64,000 nt of DNA from Edolisoma coerulescens (taxonomy: Eukaryota; Chordata; Aves; Passeriformes; Campephagidae), in NCBI GenBank assembly GCA_013397115.1, contig VWZW01004129.1, positions 186,001 through 250,000 on the forward strand. The letters run 5' to 3'. Numbering within the stretch: the first letter of the stretch is position 1; each line of letters begins with the position of its first letter. The notes beneath the pieces were generated by a model. That model ran no database searches. It was not told where the DNA came from and saw only the letters and a list, made by a program, of their open reading frames with translations. Shown here one piece after another: positions 50,251-61,800 of this stretch. A program made the translations under genes and the position numbers.

Positions 50251-52149
50251 GTAATACCTTATTAATGGTTATTCCTGATGTATTTAATACAATAAATCTT
50301 CATTTAAGAAGCTACAACTCCTATACTTTTAATTCCCTCACTGTACAGCTTTAAGATGCAAGTGGACTTGAAGGAAAAAAAAAAAGGGGGTGACCTCATT
50401 TAGATTTAATTAATTTTCTCTGAGGCTTGCTTGGTAAAATCCTTCTTTTCTAAGGTAAGACAACTGTGATATCAGAGAAACAATGAGATGGAGCCCAAGA
50501 GTTTGAAACCATCTCTGCTGGGGCCAAACTTCCACTTGTGTTGGCTGCGCATTAAACCTGTTTCACATGTTACGACGACAACCATTTCAGGGTCAAAAGC
50601 TGCTCAGTACACCAGGGTTCCTTGTTCTCCTGTTTCAACTAGCTCTTACTTCTGGAGAGGAAGAGACACTTGTTTACATTAGTGAGCAGGTCAGGATCTG
50701 CTTTTTCTCTGTCCTGCACACTGAGTACCTTTTGTAAGTGGATCTGAATGAGTGACAAGGCTCAGTATGCCATGGTTTTCAAAAACTTCAGCTCCCTGAG
50801 TCACCTGATTGTAAGATACTCAGCTATTATTTTAAAATGTTTCTAGATGTCTTCATTGAAGAGAAGAATTTGAAAGTGTTGTCATAAATGGCTCAGAAAC
50901 AGAAAGTAATCATGGAAACCCAAAACTGATTATTTTCTTATTTAGGAGAACATGACTACCAATAATTTCAAGGTTTTGGAAGCTGATTTAAAACTTCTGA
51001 ATACTTGGTATTTACCACTATGAGGTAGGTGAGGTAGTCCTGTTTCAGACGAATTTTATATATCTGTGGGTTCTGTTTCAAGCCAGAATCATAGGTTTCC
51101 AAGTTCACATTTATTTTTGCAGGAGAAGCCAAGAGAGGTTAGTGCTTGCAGGTTTTATAAACTCTACGGGCTTGCATGGAGCCAATTCTCCAGGCTTCCA
51201 ATGTACAAAGAAAACTTTGTGTCATAAAATCCATGAGCTGATACAAAAGCTGCTATGTCCCAAAGAGCTGTAAAACCACTGATCAAAATCTGCCCCCAAA
51301 TTGAAAGCTGAACAAGGAAGTGAAGAAGATACATTTATAGCAAAAATGTCCAGTTGGATTGTTTTCACAAATGTCAAGTCTCCTGGGAACTTGCCTTTGA
51401 TTAAGGACTGATCAGGTATACCTCTGGGCTGCAGTTATCTCGTACCATGGAAATTAACAAGGTTTACTCATATCTATAGTATCAGCCTCAAATAAATGCT
51501 GCGGACTTCATCTTCTCTTTCATGATTGTAAACCCCCAAGAATAAATTTTCTCTTTCCGCCCCAAAAAAGCCTTTTCATTCATGCCTGTGCACAATGATG
51601 CTGTTCTTCAGATGGGCTGTAACTCATCCATAGGAGCCACGGCTTGGTTGCTGGCTTTATAAATGTTGGCTGTCCCATGAGGTAAATTTGTTCTTCTTCT
51701 CCCAGTGCTGCACACAGGCAAAAACATTGGCTTCTCTTTCCCAGTCCATGTTACCACCTCTGTGGCCAGCCCTGAATTCCCATTTTCTATGAAACTTTTG
51801 GAACCAGACACAAAAATCTTTAAATATACTAGCCTGGTTCTCACTCCACCGATCCTATTTTTGGATAGCGTTGATTGTGGTTGATGCTGACAGCGCATCT
51901 TCCCAGTTGAGATTAGACGTTTGAATCCAAAGACCTGAGCAGTCCCTGGGTGCTCTCCATGCAATCTGATGTCCTCAGTCAAGTTTGTTGCTTCTTGTGC
52001 AGCACTCAGGACACTCAGGATGTGCCAGGAGGAACTGAGGGTGATTCAAAAGCAGAAAGAAGGGGCCAGAACATCACAGAACTCTGTTAATAAATGCAAA
52101 AGTCTGGCAAGTACAGTCAGCAGAGCCCATAAAGCAAACAGTAACTGAA
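50251..52149. other. Non-coding DNA, nothing recognised
   Basis: No gene is supported. The largest frame is 124 codons on minus (51608-51982), with no recognisable domain. Confidence 0.55.
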
Positions 52150-52500
52150 ACACTGTGCACACATTTTCCCTCAGGCCTTCAATGATTCAATCACTTTAGC
52201 CCATTAATAGTAATTACTGCTGTAGGCATGGGAGAAAATTTTGGCTTATATGAATGTTTTGGTAGGCAGCAAGGAATAAAAGTTGGTAACTATATTGATG
52301 ACAACCAAACAGGCAAGTGACCTTTGAAAGGAATATTCACTAGAAAGGGGTAAAAAGGGGGTGGCAATAAACGGATTTTTCATGACTCCGTGATAGCTGG
52401 AGAAGCTGACAGGCGGAAATGACATTCCCAATAAAGATCATCTCCCACCTGTGGCTGGTTCAAGGATTGCATGAAAGAATATTCATAAAATAAATGCACC
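52150..52500. other. Candidate conserved non-coding element
   Basis: Non-repetitive sequence with a dense set of regulatory-looking words. These are 'cccattaatagtaattactg', 'aagtgacctttgaaagg' (matches a nuclear-receptor TGACCTTTG site), 'ggaatattcac', 'gcggaaatgacattccc', 'cccacctgtggctgg' and 'gaatattcataaaataaatg'. There are no TE landmarks and no sizeable frame. It is inferred from texture; I think it is the most enhancer-like stretch in the window. Confidence 0.35.
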
Positions 52501-53229
52501 CACTGTACTCTTGTAGACACAAGAAGCACAGATTAATTCAGAGTAAGTTTAGAGTTACTTGTCTCTCAGACACCAAAACTCACCCCCCCTCGCCTGCCAG
52601 CTGAGCTCATCTCTACCTTCCTCCTGGCTTTTATTAACACTGCTTGCATGGAGGCATTCACCTGATATTTAAATTGACAGCTCAATTATCTTTTCAAATT
52701 TAGTGATATGACAAGCTGGGGGTTTTATCCCATTACAATATTTCTAAGTGACAAAATTATTTTATCTCTCCTTGACAGTATTATTGACCTGTAATCAGCA
52801 GACGAATGGGAGAAACAGAGGTCATCTCAAAAGTAAAAAGCCAGTTAGAAAACTGTTTGGCCAATTATGTCAGTCATCTTGACTTAATCTTGCAGCAGAA
52901 CAAGGAGAGATTTGTTGCTATGAACCTTGGCCCAACAAACCTTACATGGAAATCTTTCCACTCATTTGAAGGGGGGTGTCTCACACGTATGACTTCTTGC
53001 AGTGAGGTCAGTGGGCCCCAGGGGTTGATGGAGGATGAAAAATAGTGAGGGGTCAAGGTTTGTAAAGCAAATCAATTTTCTTAAAGAGAAGATTCTTCTC
53101 AGAATCAAGAACCCTGTGGCTATGTTATAGGTCAATTTTCACAAGGTTACAGCTGCTACCAAGCATCTGGGCTGGACAGCTTTTTTGACTGTTAAATCTC
53201 TTCATCAAGTTGGTCGATGTTTTTCTTTG
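52501..53229. other. Non-coding DNA, nothing recognised
   Basis: No gene is supported. A 79-codon plus frame (52806-53045) and a 60-codon minus frame lie over each other. Confidence 0.5.
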
Positions 53230-53545
53230 AAAATATGTTTGCTTTAAAAAATACTCACCATTTTTTTAATAAAACATAAATGGTTATCACACATGCTTCA
53301 TTTATAAAGCTGTCTCATTGACACAGGAACATATAAGCCATCTGTGGGCTGATTAATCATTTTAGCAACATTTGTTTTTCAGTGCGTCTGTTTAGTTGGG
53401 CTTTTAAGCTTCATGAGGAATAAAACATGCAGTAAATCAGAAAACAAAAATATGTTTAATATCAATAATGAAAAGTTTTTGCCAACAGTTTGAAGTGGCT
53501 TTAAATTAGAATCTTCTAGATAATAGGTCTTCAAATGTACTATCA
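53230..53545. other. AT-rich block, candidate conserved non-coding element
   Basis: AT-rich and non-tandem, with 'gctgattaatcattttagc', 'ttcatttataaagctg', 'aaaatatgtttaatatcaat' and 'ggctttaaattagaatcttc'. It includes forkhead- and homeodomain-like words. A 22-base string at 53261-53282 also occurs at 47241-47262. It is proposed on texture only. Confidence 0.28.
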
Positions 53546-53997
53546 AAACCTCAGCAGAATAGATTGTTACCTATTATTTGGCATTAAATATAAGCTTTCA
53601 TTAAGCTGGACAGGCCCATGCTACAGATGAGATAAGCTTTGATTTCCCTTAGATTGGCCTAAGATTTTTGTGTTATTCACCAGTCTGTACTCAAAGCTGA
53701 ATAATCCCTCTATTTTCCAGCTGGATGAGGACAGTCATGGACTGATTTTTTCTAGGATTTTCTAGGACTGAACGTCATTCATACAACATCCATCACAAGG
53801 TCAGGGTGTCAGGGATGTCTCCTTTGATGGCCATGCAAGGCCACCAGTGAAGCAAACCCACATGAGTCCTTTAGGATGCTGCTGCTGCAGGTCTCTGCCA
53901 GGTGGGCTGAGACAGACACAGCAGCAGCTGAGAGGAGCTGGAGGCAGAAAGACATATCAGACCACAAAACTTAAGCTTTGGCTTCTGACAATATTAT
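53546..53997. other. Non-coding DNA, nothing recognised
   Basis: About 450 bp. A direct 10-bp duplication (TTTTCTAGGA twice in a row, near 53747-53766) is the only structure noticed. Confidence 0.5.
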
Positions 53998-54360
53998 TCA
54001 CAGAATCACAGAACTGTTTGGGTTGGAAGGAACCTCTGGAGATCTAGTCCAACTCCCTGCTAAAGCATGTTTACCCACAACAGGTTGCACAGGATCATGT
54101 CCAAGTGGGTTTTGAATATTTCCAGAGATGGAGACTCCTAAGTCTCTCTGGGCAGAGAGTGCTCAGTGCTCAGACACCCTTTCCAGAGCTCAGTCACCCT
54201 CACAGTAAAGATGTTTTTCTTCATACTCAGATAGAACTTCTTGTGTTTCACTTGTGCCCCTTCCTTGTCCTGTCACTGGGATTCATTCAGAAGGGTCTAG
54301 CCCCAGCCTCTTGACACCTGCCCTTAAGATATCTGTGTGCATTGATAAGGTCCCTCTTAT
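53998..54360 (-). mobile_element. CR1 LINE 3' region, minus orientation
   Basis: About 360 bp, the longest CR1 copy here. It begins 'cacagaatcacagaactgtt', then 'tgggttggaaggaacctctg', and continues through 'agtccaactccctgctaaag', 'cagagatggagactcc' and 'tgtgccccttccttgtcctg' to 'attgataaggtccctctt'. The 3' sequence differs from the copies at 45788 and 55600, so it is a different and probably older CR1 subfamily. No intact coding remains: it is 5'-truncated and interrupted by stops. Confidence 0.92.
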
Positions 54361-55599
54361 AGAAATGGCAAAGATAAATTCTCTGTTTGGAATGCCTGTT
54401 GGAAGATGAAGACCCATGTTGTTATCCAAGCTAAACTATTCCCTTCTAAATATAAGCCCAGGTTTTTTCTATGGAGACCAGTGATGTTTTTTAAAAAAGG
54501 TTCATTTACAATAATTATTGTTATTTTGCATCCCACCAAGAATTTGTATAACAAGGTACTGAAAAAAACCCCCAAGAAAGCACCAAAGAGACAGTCATAC
54601 AAAATGAAGGGAATGGAAACAAAAGCAGAAACAAAATCACTGGAAATTTGCAACATCTTTACTCTTATATATACATTTCTCAGTTAGCTTTGACCTAGAA
54701 AATACTTAAATTTTAGAAAAAAACCCATAATTGTCTCTGAATTTGGAACCACTTCTATATTTTTGAAGCTGATGTTAGTCCTCATGTTGAATATAGTATG
54801 AAGGACAAATTACCAGAAATCCTGCTAAAACCAAGGAAGAAATCCACATAACTTCTGTAGAAATGCCTGAGAATCAGACATTTCTTGAACAGGTACAGAA
54901 AACTGTAATGCACAGTATAAACCTGATGTCATAACAAGAAACATAGTTTCAAAGTATTCTTCTCTAGAGAGAAGAATAATATTAGATATGTATTTTGGTA
55001 AAGTTTTTACCCCATTTTTTTCTTTATAGAATTTAACTTGGAAAAGCAATACTGGACACACAGAAATATAAACACTTCATTTAGACATACTGCAAACATG
55101 TGTTCAAACATGTCTGCTTGCTACAGCCTATTAAACTTTACTATTCACCTTATTAAAAATTCTTTAGGCAGCAACCCTTGTTCAAACAAGGTGCACCAAG
55201 GCTATGGGTATGCACTGGGGCTGAGCAATAAACAGCTGAAATCCTTTTGTTATCTCTGCTCTGAGTAAAACATCCAGGCCAACCTTCAGCTTGATGGACA
55301 GCTAGAGCACGGGGCATATCCAAAGGGCATCCAGGACACTCATGTCATGACATTTTGCCCCATGTGCATCTGAGTGCTTTGTGTTTGGTAGAGTTAGATA
55401 ATGAATTGTTTGAATGTGGGGTAAGACTTTGCAGTTAAACTGAAGATGGTTTTGAGCCTCGAGTTCCACCTCAGAAATAACTGCTCCATGTTACCCAGGA
55501 TGACACAAAACCTCAAATTTCCTGTTTCACTGATCCTAGGTTACTCGAAATTGATTAGTCTGAAGAAAACCCCCAACAAACTTTACTTCGCCAGTAATT
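54361..55599. other. Non-coding DNA, nothing recognised
   Basis: AT-rich spacer between two oppositely oriented CR1 copies. Frames of 93-99 codons lie opposite each other at 54357-54687 and have no domain. Confidence 0.55.
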
Positions 55600-55884
55600 C
55601 AAGCGTATGTAGTGATAGGACTAGGGGGAATGGCTTTAAACTGAAAGAGGGTAGATTTGGATGGGATATTAGGAAGGAATTCTTTACTGTGAGGGTGGTG
55701 AGGTCATGGCACAGGTTGCCCAGAGAAGCTGTGGTTGCCCCATCTGTGGAAATGTCCAAGGCCAGGCTGGGTGGGGCTTTGAGCACTCTGGTCTAGTGGA
55801 AGGTGTCCCTGCCCGTGGCAGGGTGTTAGACTGGATGAGCTTTAAGGTCCCTTCCAACCCAACCAATTCTATGATTTCTGATTC
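55600..55884 (+). mobile_element. CR1 LINE 3' end with ORF2 C-terminal remnant
   Basis: Plus-strand CR1 from about 'gtagtgataggactaggggg' to the tail 'aaccaattctatgatttctg'. The frame 55446-55796 enters the element and, over its last 45 or so codons, encodes the end of CR1 ORF2 (VRVVRSWHRLPREAVVAPSV followed by the 'LGGALSTL' end). This is followed by the 3' UTR with 'ggtgtccctgcccgtggcag' and 'ggtcccttccaacccaacca'. The reverse transcriptase and endonuclease domains are missing. The tail has only about two octamers. Confidence 0.95.
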
Positions 55885-58800
55885 AGAAAGAGTAATTGAA
55901 GTTTCATATTCACAGCTTTACCTGAAACAAAGCAAGTTTGGCAGTTGAGTGCATCTCCCTGCTCTAACTAACTGTGGGACAGGGAATGCTCAGCTTTGGA
56001 CAAGGCTTCTTGTCAATCAGTCTGACCAGTCTGAAGAAATTAATCTTGAAAAAGTCATAAGAATATATACAGGATTTTCCTCCCCAGAAGGGACTTCAAA
56101 GGAATTGCTCAGAAGAAATGAAGTCTGTACAAAAAAACCAAAAATGCTTTTTAGAGAGAAGGGTGTTTTCTTTCTCTCAAGGCTACTCTTGCCAAAAAGC
56201 CATGGATATAGAATTATGCCTTATATGTAGTGAAATCAGGAAAAGAACAACTCAGGAAACAGGTGACCAGCTCCAGCCTAATTCATGCCCTCTAGAAACT
56301 TGAGTTCAGATCAAAGGTAGCAAGCTGAAATGTTTTGCTTTTCTATTACATATTACTCAACCACCACATAATCTGGCATAATTAACAGATTAGGATCAAC
56401 TGAGGTCTGAACCTCATATAGGTGGAAAGATAGAGAGTGTAAGAAAATTGCATAGTCTGGGAGGTTCAGAAAAACATCTGAGCTGAATCTTCTGCTCCTT
56501 TGAATTTTATTTGCTGCTAGGTATTAAGATAATGGAGCAATCAGACATTAGATCAGGAGCTAGAGTTTACCAATTTATGGTGACACATGACAATTCTTCC
56601 TTGGTTTCACAGAGCTTTATTCATGTGGGGATTTTTAAAGTGTTTTTACCACACTGACAAACTGTTTTTTCCACACAAAAAATGTAGATCACTCCCCCAG
56701 TTAAAAAAATTAGCAACAGCTGAAAATGGAATAGCCAAGCTCAAATACATATTAAACAAGAGCAGTTAATGAATAAGTGGCATGAAGAATTTCCTGCTAC
56801 GTGACATTAGGTTTTAGGGATCAGAATTTCTAGAAATAAGAAAAAAAAAAAAAAAAAAGAACCAGAAAAATTAACTTGGGCAGAAGGGAACACCACATGT
56901 CTTTGTATCACACAGTGGAAAAACTGGGAAAACTGAGCAGCATGAACAAGTTTGAGAACAGCTGTCAGTGGTGTTTCCATCCCACTGCGCTGTTGTGTGA
57001 GAAAGGAATTGCTACGCTCAGCACAATGCCAACAGGGGTGGTGCTTTTAGCTCTGGATTCAGTTCTGCAGATCCTTTAGGAAGGGATGCAGTTTCCTGCA
57101 AGCTGCAGGCTGCTCACCACAAGAGTCCTGCAGACCCTGGCACCAGGGCTGCGGTAACAAGCGTGGGTGGCTGTGACTCCCTTGGGAAAGGCAGGTGAGA
57201 ACTCAAAATGCAAGGGCTTTCTCCAGCCTTCTTGGGATCTTGGCCAGCAGCCATGGAGGTGGCACCAAGCTGGACATGATGGAAGGCAACACCACCTCAT
57301 GCTGGCAGAGAGCTGCCTCCCCACCCTTAGTTAGGATCAGATTTTACCCTTTACCCAGCCAGTGAGGCTGTGGAACAGAGGCACCTGAGCTATGTGTTTT
57401 CCCCCTCTTTTTGTGGTAACATCCATTATTTCCTTCAGTGAGTAGGAACTGGTTAGTGTTCTCATCAAGTTATTGCATTCAACAATTAAACATAAATGTC
57501 ATTCAAATTCTCTGAGAATGGACCAAGAACAACAGAAAGACTCATGAAATGTATGGCTCTTTCATAAGAGCCATAATCACCTCCTGGATCAAAATCTGTT
57601 TATCAAGGATGGGCCTGTACGATGCCTTTTATAAGAACAATTCCCCGTCATTTCCTCGTACAGTTATTGTCCCTTGCAGGTGCTGTAGCATTTTTGAAAG
57701 TATACATGGATTCTGATGGCAAATCATGCAACATGTGTTGGACATGCAACATTAGGACCCAGCTGATCTTGTTTTGTGTGTGTGTGTGGAGGAGAGGAGC
57801 TGCGGCAAAAGTTTTGCTTGGAAAGTAAGGTTAGCAGTAGGCCAAGAAAATACAACGTGGTATCTGAAAGATTTGATCATTGAAATGTAGAACAGCCAAC
57901 TTTAAAGTGCTACAGAGAGTGATCAGGCATGGAGAATTCTACACTGATTTACCTCAGTCTGGCTCCCTTTTATAGGGTGTTTCAGAGGGATCTGGAGAGC
58001 CAAAGGTCACTGGTTTTGAGACACTCTATGTTTCCATGACTGCAAGAATATGACAATCACACTGTGTATCCTTTGACTTTAGAAAATATCCCCAGACACT
58101 GAACAGGCAATCAGCCTGCCTTTTTATACTTTGGAGAAGGCTTGTTTTTCCTTCTTGAAAAAAGTCATGACCTGTCATTAGTTTCTTCCCCTGAAACACA
58201 TCACATTGCTGACAGTAAAATGATGTTTTCATTCTAAGAATTCTACAGGGAAAAAAAAAGGGAGCAGTCGTTTTCTCAAGGAAATAACCTAACAAGACTG
58301 TGGTGATTACAACAATTGGCTGGACATATCAGAAAAACAACTGCTATGGTTAATCCAAAGCAAAAAATTACAAGAAAGGAAATGTCAATTGCCTGGTTTA
58401 GAATCAGTTTATATAGAGAGATATTTTGGAGAGCTTTTCTTCAGTCATCAAGTGAAATCTTTGTGTGCGGCTGATGAAGAAAAATATTTTTATATTGCCC
58501 AATAAAATATGTGATAAATTCATATCAAAGATCCTTGTGTAGCTTTTGAAGATGATAAAAATGAACAATACAGACACTTCTAATGCAAAAATAACATCAC
58601 ATCATATAGAATATATATAACATCACTTAACATTACCTTATATTACACCCCAAAGCTAAAATCTACCTCCTGAAGCATGAAAATCCAGTTGATACCAGTT
58701 AAGTCCCCTTGATACTAACATACAGTAAAAGGAAAATGCTTCCTTTGAGTAGAGCTGGGAAAACCTGAAAGAGGAACTTTGTTTAATTTGCAGAAGTTGC

Positions 58801-61800
58801 AAATTACCTATGCAAAGCTGGTTCTGAATATATAAACCATAGTTTTATAGCCCACTTCAGAAATATTTAAGGGACATTTTCACAAAGTTACTTGGACTAA
58901 GACCTAAGAATGACCCAGAAAATTTCCAAAGGGGGCAAAGTGAATTAGCTCAGTGAATGTCCTCTGTGCTACAGTGATCTGTGTTAGCTGAACTTCTGGA
59001 TCACTGTATCTAGTGTTTTATTATACAGGCTATGTGTCAGCAAAGTTTATAGGAAAAAATGTTCTAATTGATCAGATAAATTCTCTGTGCAAGCTTTGAA
59101 TCTCTACTTCATGTGCAAATAGAAGTTTTGGTTTGTCTTTTTTCAAAAATGGGAAGACTCAGATCACTTTTATATTCAGCTCTCATTTGACTCAAGCCAT
59201 GAAAATCAAAATTCATAAGGGTCCAGAAAACATCTCTGATTTTGCCATGAAAAGCCTGAAAACACTCAGAGTTTTAAAGGCTAGAGAACAATTACATGGG
59301 TGACTGAACAGGCAACTTCTTTGTTTTCTTCTTGAACTTAAACATTGGGAAAATGACAGACAAGGAAAAAGAGTCTGAAACTCAGCATTCAATCCTTTTT
59401 GGAAAGCATTTTTAACCTTTAAAATATATATACACATAGATTTCAATGTGAAATGTGGTTTTAAGAAGGCATTGAATTTTTACTTGCAACATGTCAAAAA
59501 CAAATGTTTGAGAATTTTTTGATTGCTTTTCCTGATAACGTTGTAAGTTGAGAAAGTTCAGCATAAATTTCTAGGTTGTTTCAGCTACCTCAGCTGTTTT
59601 GCCTGTGGATTTTTACCTGGTCTCTGTGCTGTTGGATTACTCCTTTTGCAGGTTTTGCTCAGCACCTGGTGCAAGCAGTGCATAAATAGTCCTTAGGACT
59701 AAATGCCAGTCTTTGTCAGTAAATGAGCAAAAGTTACAGGATTTTCCTCTTCACAAAGCCAGTGTTTCTGAGACAACTGAAAACCAAAATTAAGCAAAAA
59801 GCACTCTATTCTGCACTCTGTAAATCCATCTGCAGTGCCCTGGTGGCTTTCAAGAAGAGGTGAATGCCTACAGAGGGGGAGACTCAAAACAACATCACCT
59901 CTAGAGATTTAGATTTGAGAGTGTGGGTCTCAGCAGTAAAAAGAGCCACTCAGATGCTAACTTCTTCAGAAACCATTTTCCAAGTTCAACTGGTACAGTC
60001 AAAACTGTTTGCCCAAACTGTCCAGAGAAACAGCAGCCCAAGAAGCCAGTATTCAAACATGTAACACCAGCTGAGACCCCAGGTATTGATAGTATCTTGC
60101 CCCTGCAAGAAGCACATAGAAGAACGCAGCCATGGGACTTGTGTGAGGTTTCAGTGGCAGCCCCTACAGTAAACAGAGCTGTTCTGATGAACACAGGTGG
60201 GGCAAAAATCCCTGTAAAAGTGTGCTCTTCAGAGGATACAATCTACTCCAGTGAAGGCCACCCCCACGCTGCAGTTGGTGTTCCACAGTGACAACATCTG
60301 AGCTGCTTATTCCCTCCGGAGCAGTTTCATTATCTTCTTCCCAACTCAAAGCCAGCCATCTTTCCCATATAACTACAAACAAGGACCTCTGGGTGATGTC
60401 AGCTCCTGATGGACACAGCTGTTGCAACTGCTGAAGGCTCCTCTGTCCCCTGGCTTTACTTGTGCACAGCATTGCTCTCTTTGGTTATTTGGATGGGAAG
60501 GACATTTCAGCTCTTCCTCTGTACGAGAGCAGAATGGAGGCCAGCACAGCCCTCATTTACTGTTGCTGTTCTCCTGACTGGTCTTCCTCCATTTCAGGCT
60601 GGTTTTTGCACAGAATCTGAACTGTCATGGCCAAGGATCTGACTGCTATATTTTTATTCCACTCCATCTCCCAGGCTGTAGCTCCCAGGTAAGCTGAACC
60701 AATACATCAGGACAACACAGGTGAGATATTATTCTGATGTTAAGTATAAAAATCTATCTCTGCACTGATTATGGAGGCAAAAACCTGCTGCCTTATAATG
60801 GCAACTGTTGATTCAATGGCTGTAGAAGTGCAGGGTGTAGAGGGCAAAAACTTCTTTATTCGAAGGGAAATTATGCTTTAAAGCTGGCTTTATTCCAGCA
60901 CCACTGATAGACCAGGTCTCTCTCCTTCTCTCTCTTTCTATATAATCTCAGTTACTTACAACATTAAAGGTCTTTAGAAGCTTCTTTCTTTAGAGCTCCA
61001 TTTCTGCCCCTCATCACCCCAGTGAATGACAACTTGAAAGAAAACCAGGAGCTTTGCTATGGATTTAGAAATGTCTCAAAGCAAATCACCGGATGCCAAA
61101 GAAGCTGCCAGGCTACTGCACCTCTCAAGCACTTATAATCAGCGAACAAAGGCGCTGGAGGCAGCTCTGGGGGGGAACCTTTTGTGGAAAATATTGACCA
61201 GCAAATTACACAGCAGACAGTGCCTTGGCACCCGGCTGTCTAAAGGTGACTCAGACGATCCGTTTAGCTCAGCAAGCTGGTTTCTAATTACACCAAATGC
61301 CTGACTCCTGTCAGTGGGCCCAGTATCTGCTAAGCGGGTGCTCTTCACATGTGTCATTCATTACCTCACCCTGCACCGGGAGCCATGTCTATAGGGAGAA
61401 TGGTTGGCAGCATCTTAGGCCTGGATAATTTCCTCAGAGAGAGGTTTGAAAGAGAAACCTCAAAACAATTCCCTTCTACCCTTAAAAAGAAAAAAAAAAA
61501 AAGCAGCTTGCACAAAATCCAGCAAATCCCCTAGCCACCACATGCTAATTTCAATAAATACCCTGGAATGAAATGATGGCAAGCTGCTGTCTAGGGTTTA
61601 AAAGTTGAACATAGTATACCCTTCCTGGGTTTTAGCTGGACTCTTGCTTTGGTGCCAGAGTAACAGCTGTAGCAGCTGCAGATGCATTTTACCACCCAGT
61701 ACAGGCACCTGCTATGACCAAGGAAGTGAAAACCCACAGAGATGCAATTTTCTTTTAATTACATTAGCCTGGTTTTGGCAGCCAGCCATGCACCATGGTG

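Noticed and set aside
55446..55796. 116-codon frame that could be called a gene
   Set aside because: Its C-terminal part is the decayed end of CR1 ORF2; the upstream part is unrelated flanking sequence.
58970..59008. 10-bp-arm inverted repeat (TACAGTGATC and GATCACTGTA) with an 18-19-base spacer, considered as a pre-miRNA
   Set aside because: The stem is too short for a microRNA precursor, and arms of this size with variable spacers are expected by chance in 64 kb.
59923..60291. 122-codon frame with a CPNC motif, considered as a retroviral gag or zinc-knuckle remnant
   Set aside because: Only one Cys pair, no full knuckle spacing, no LTRs or pol similarity nearby. It cannot be supported as an endogenous retrovirus.
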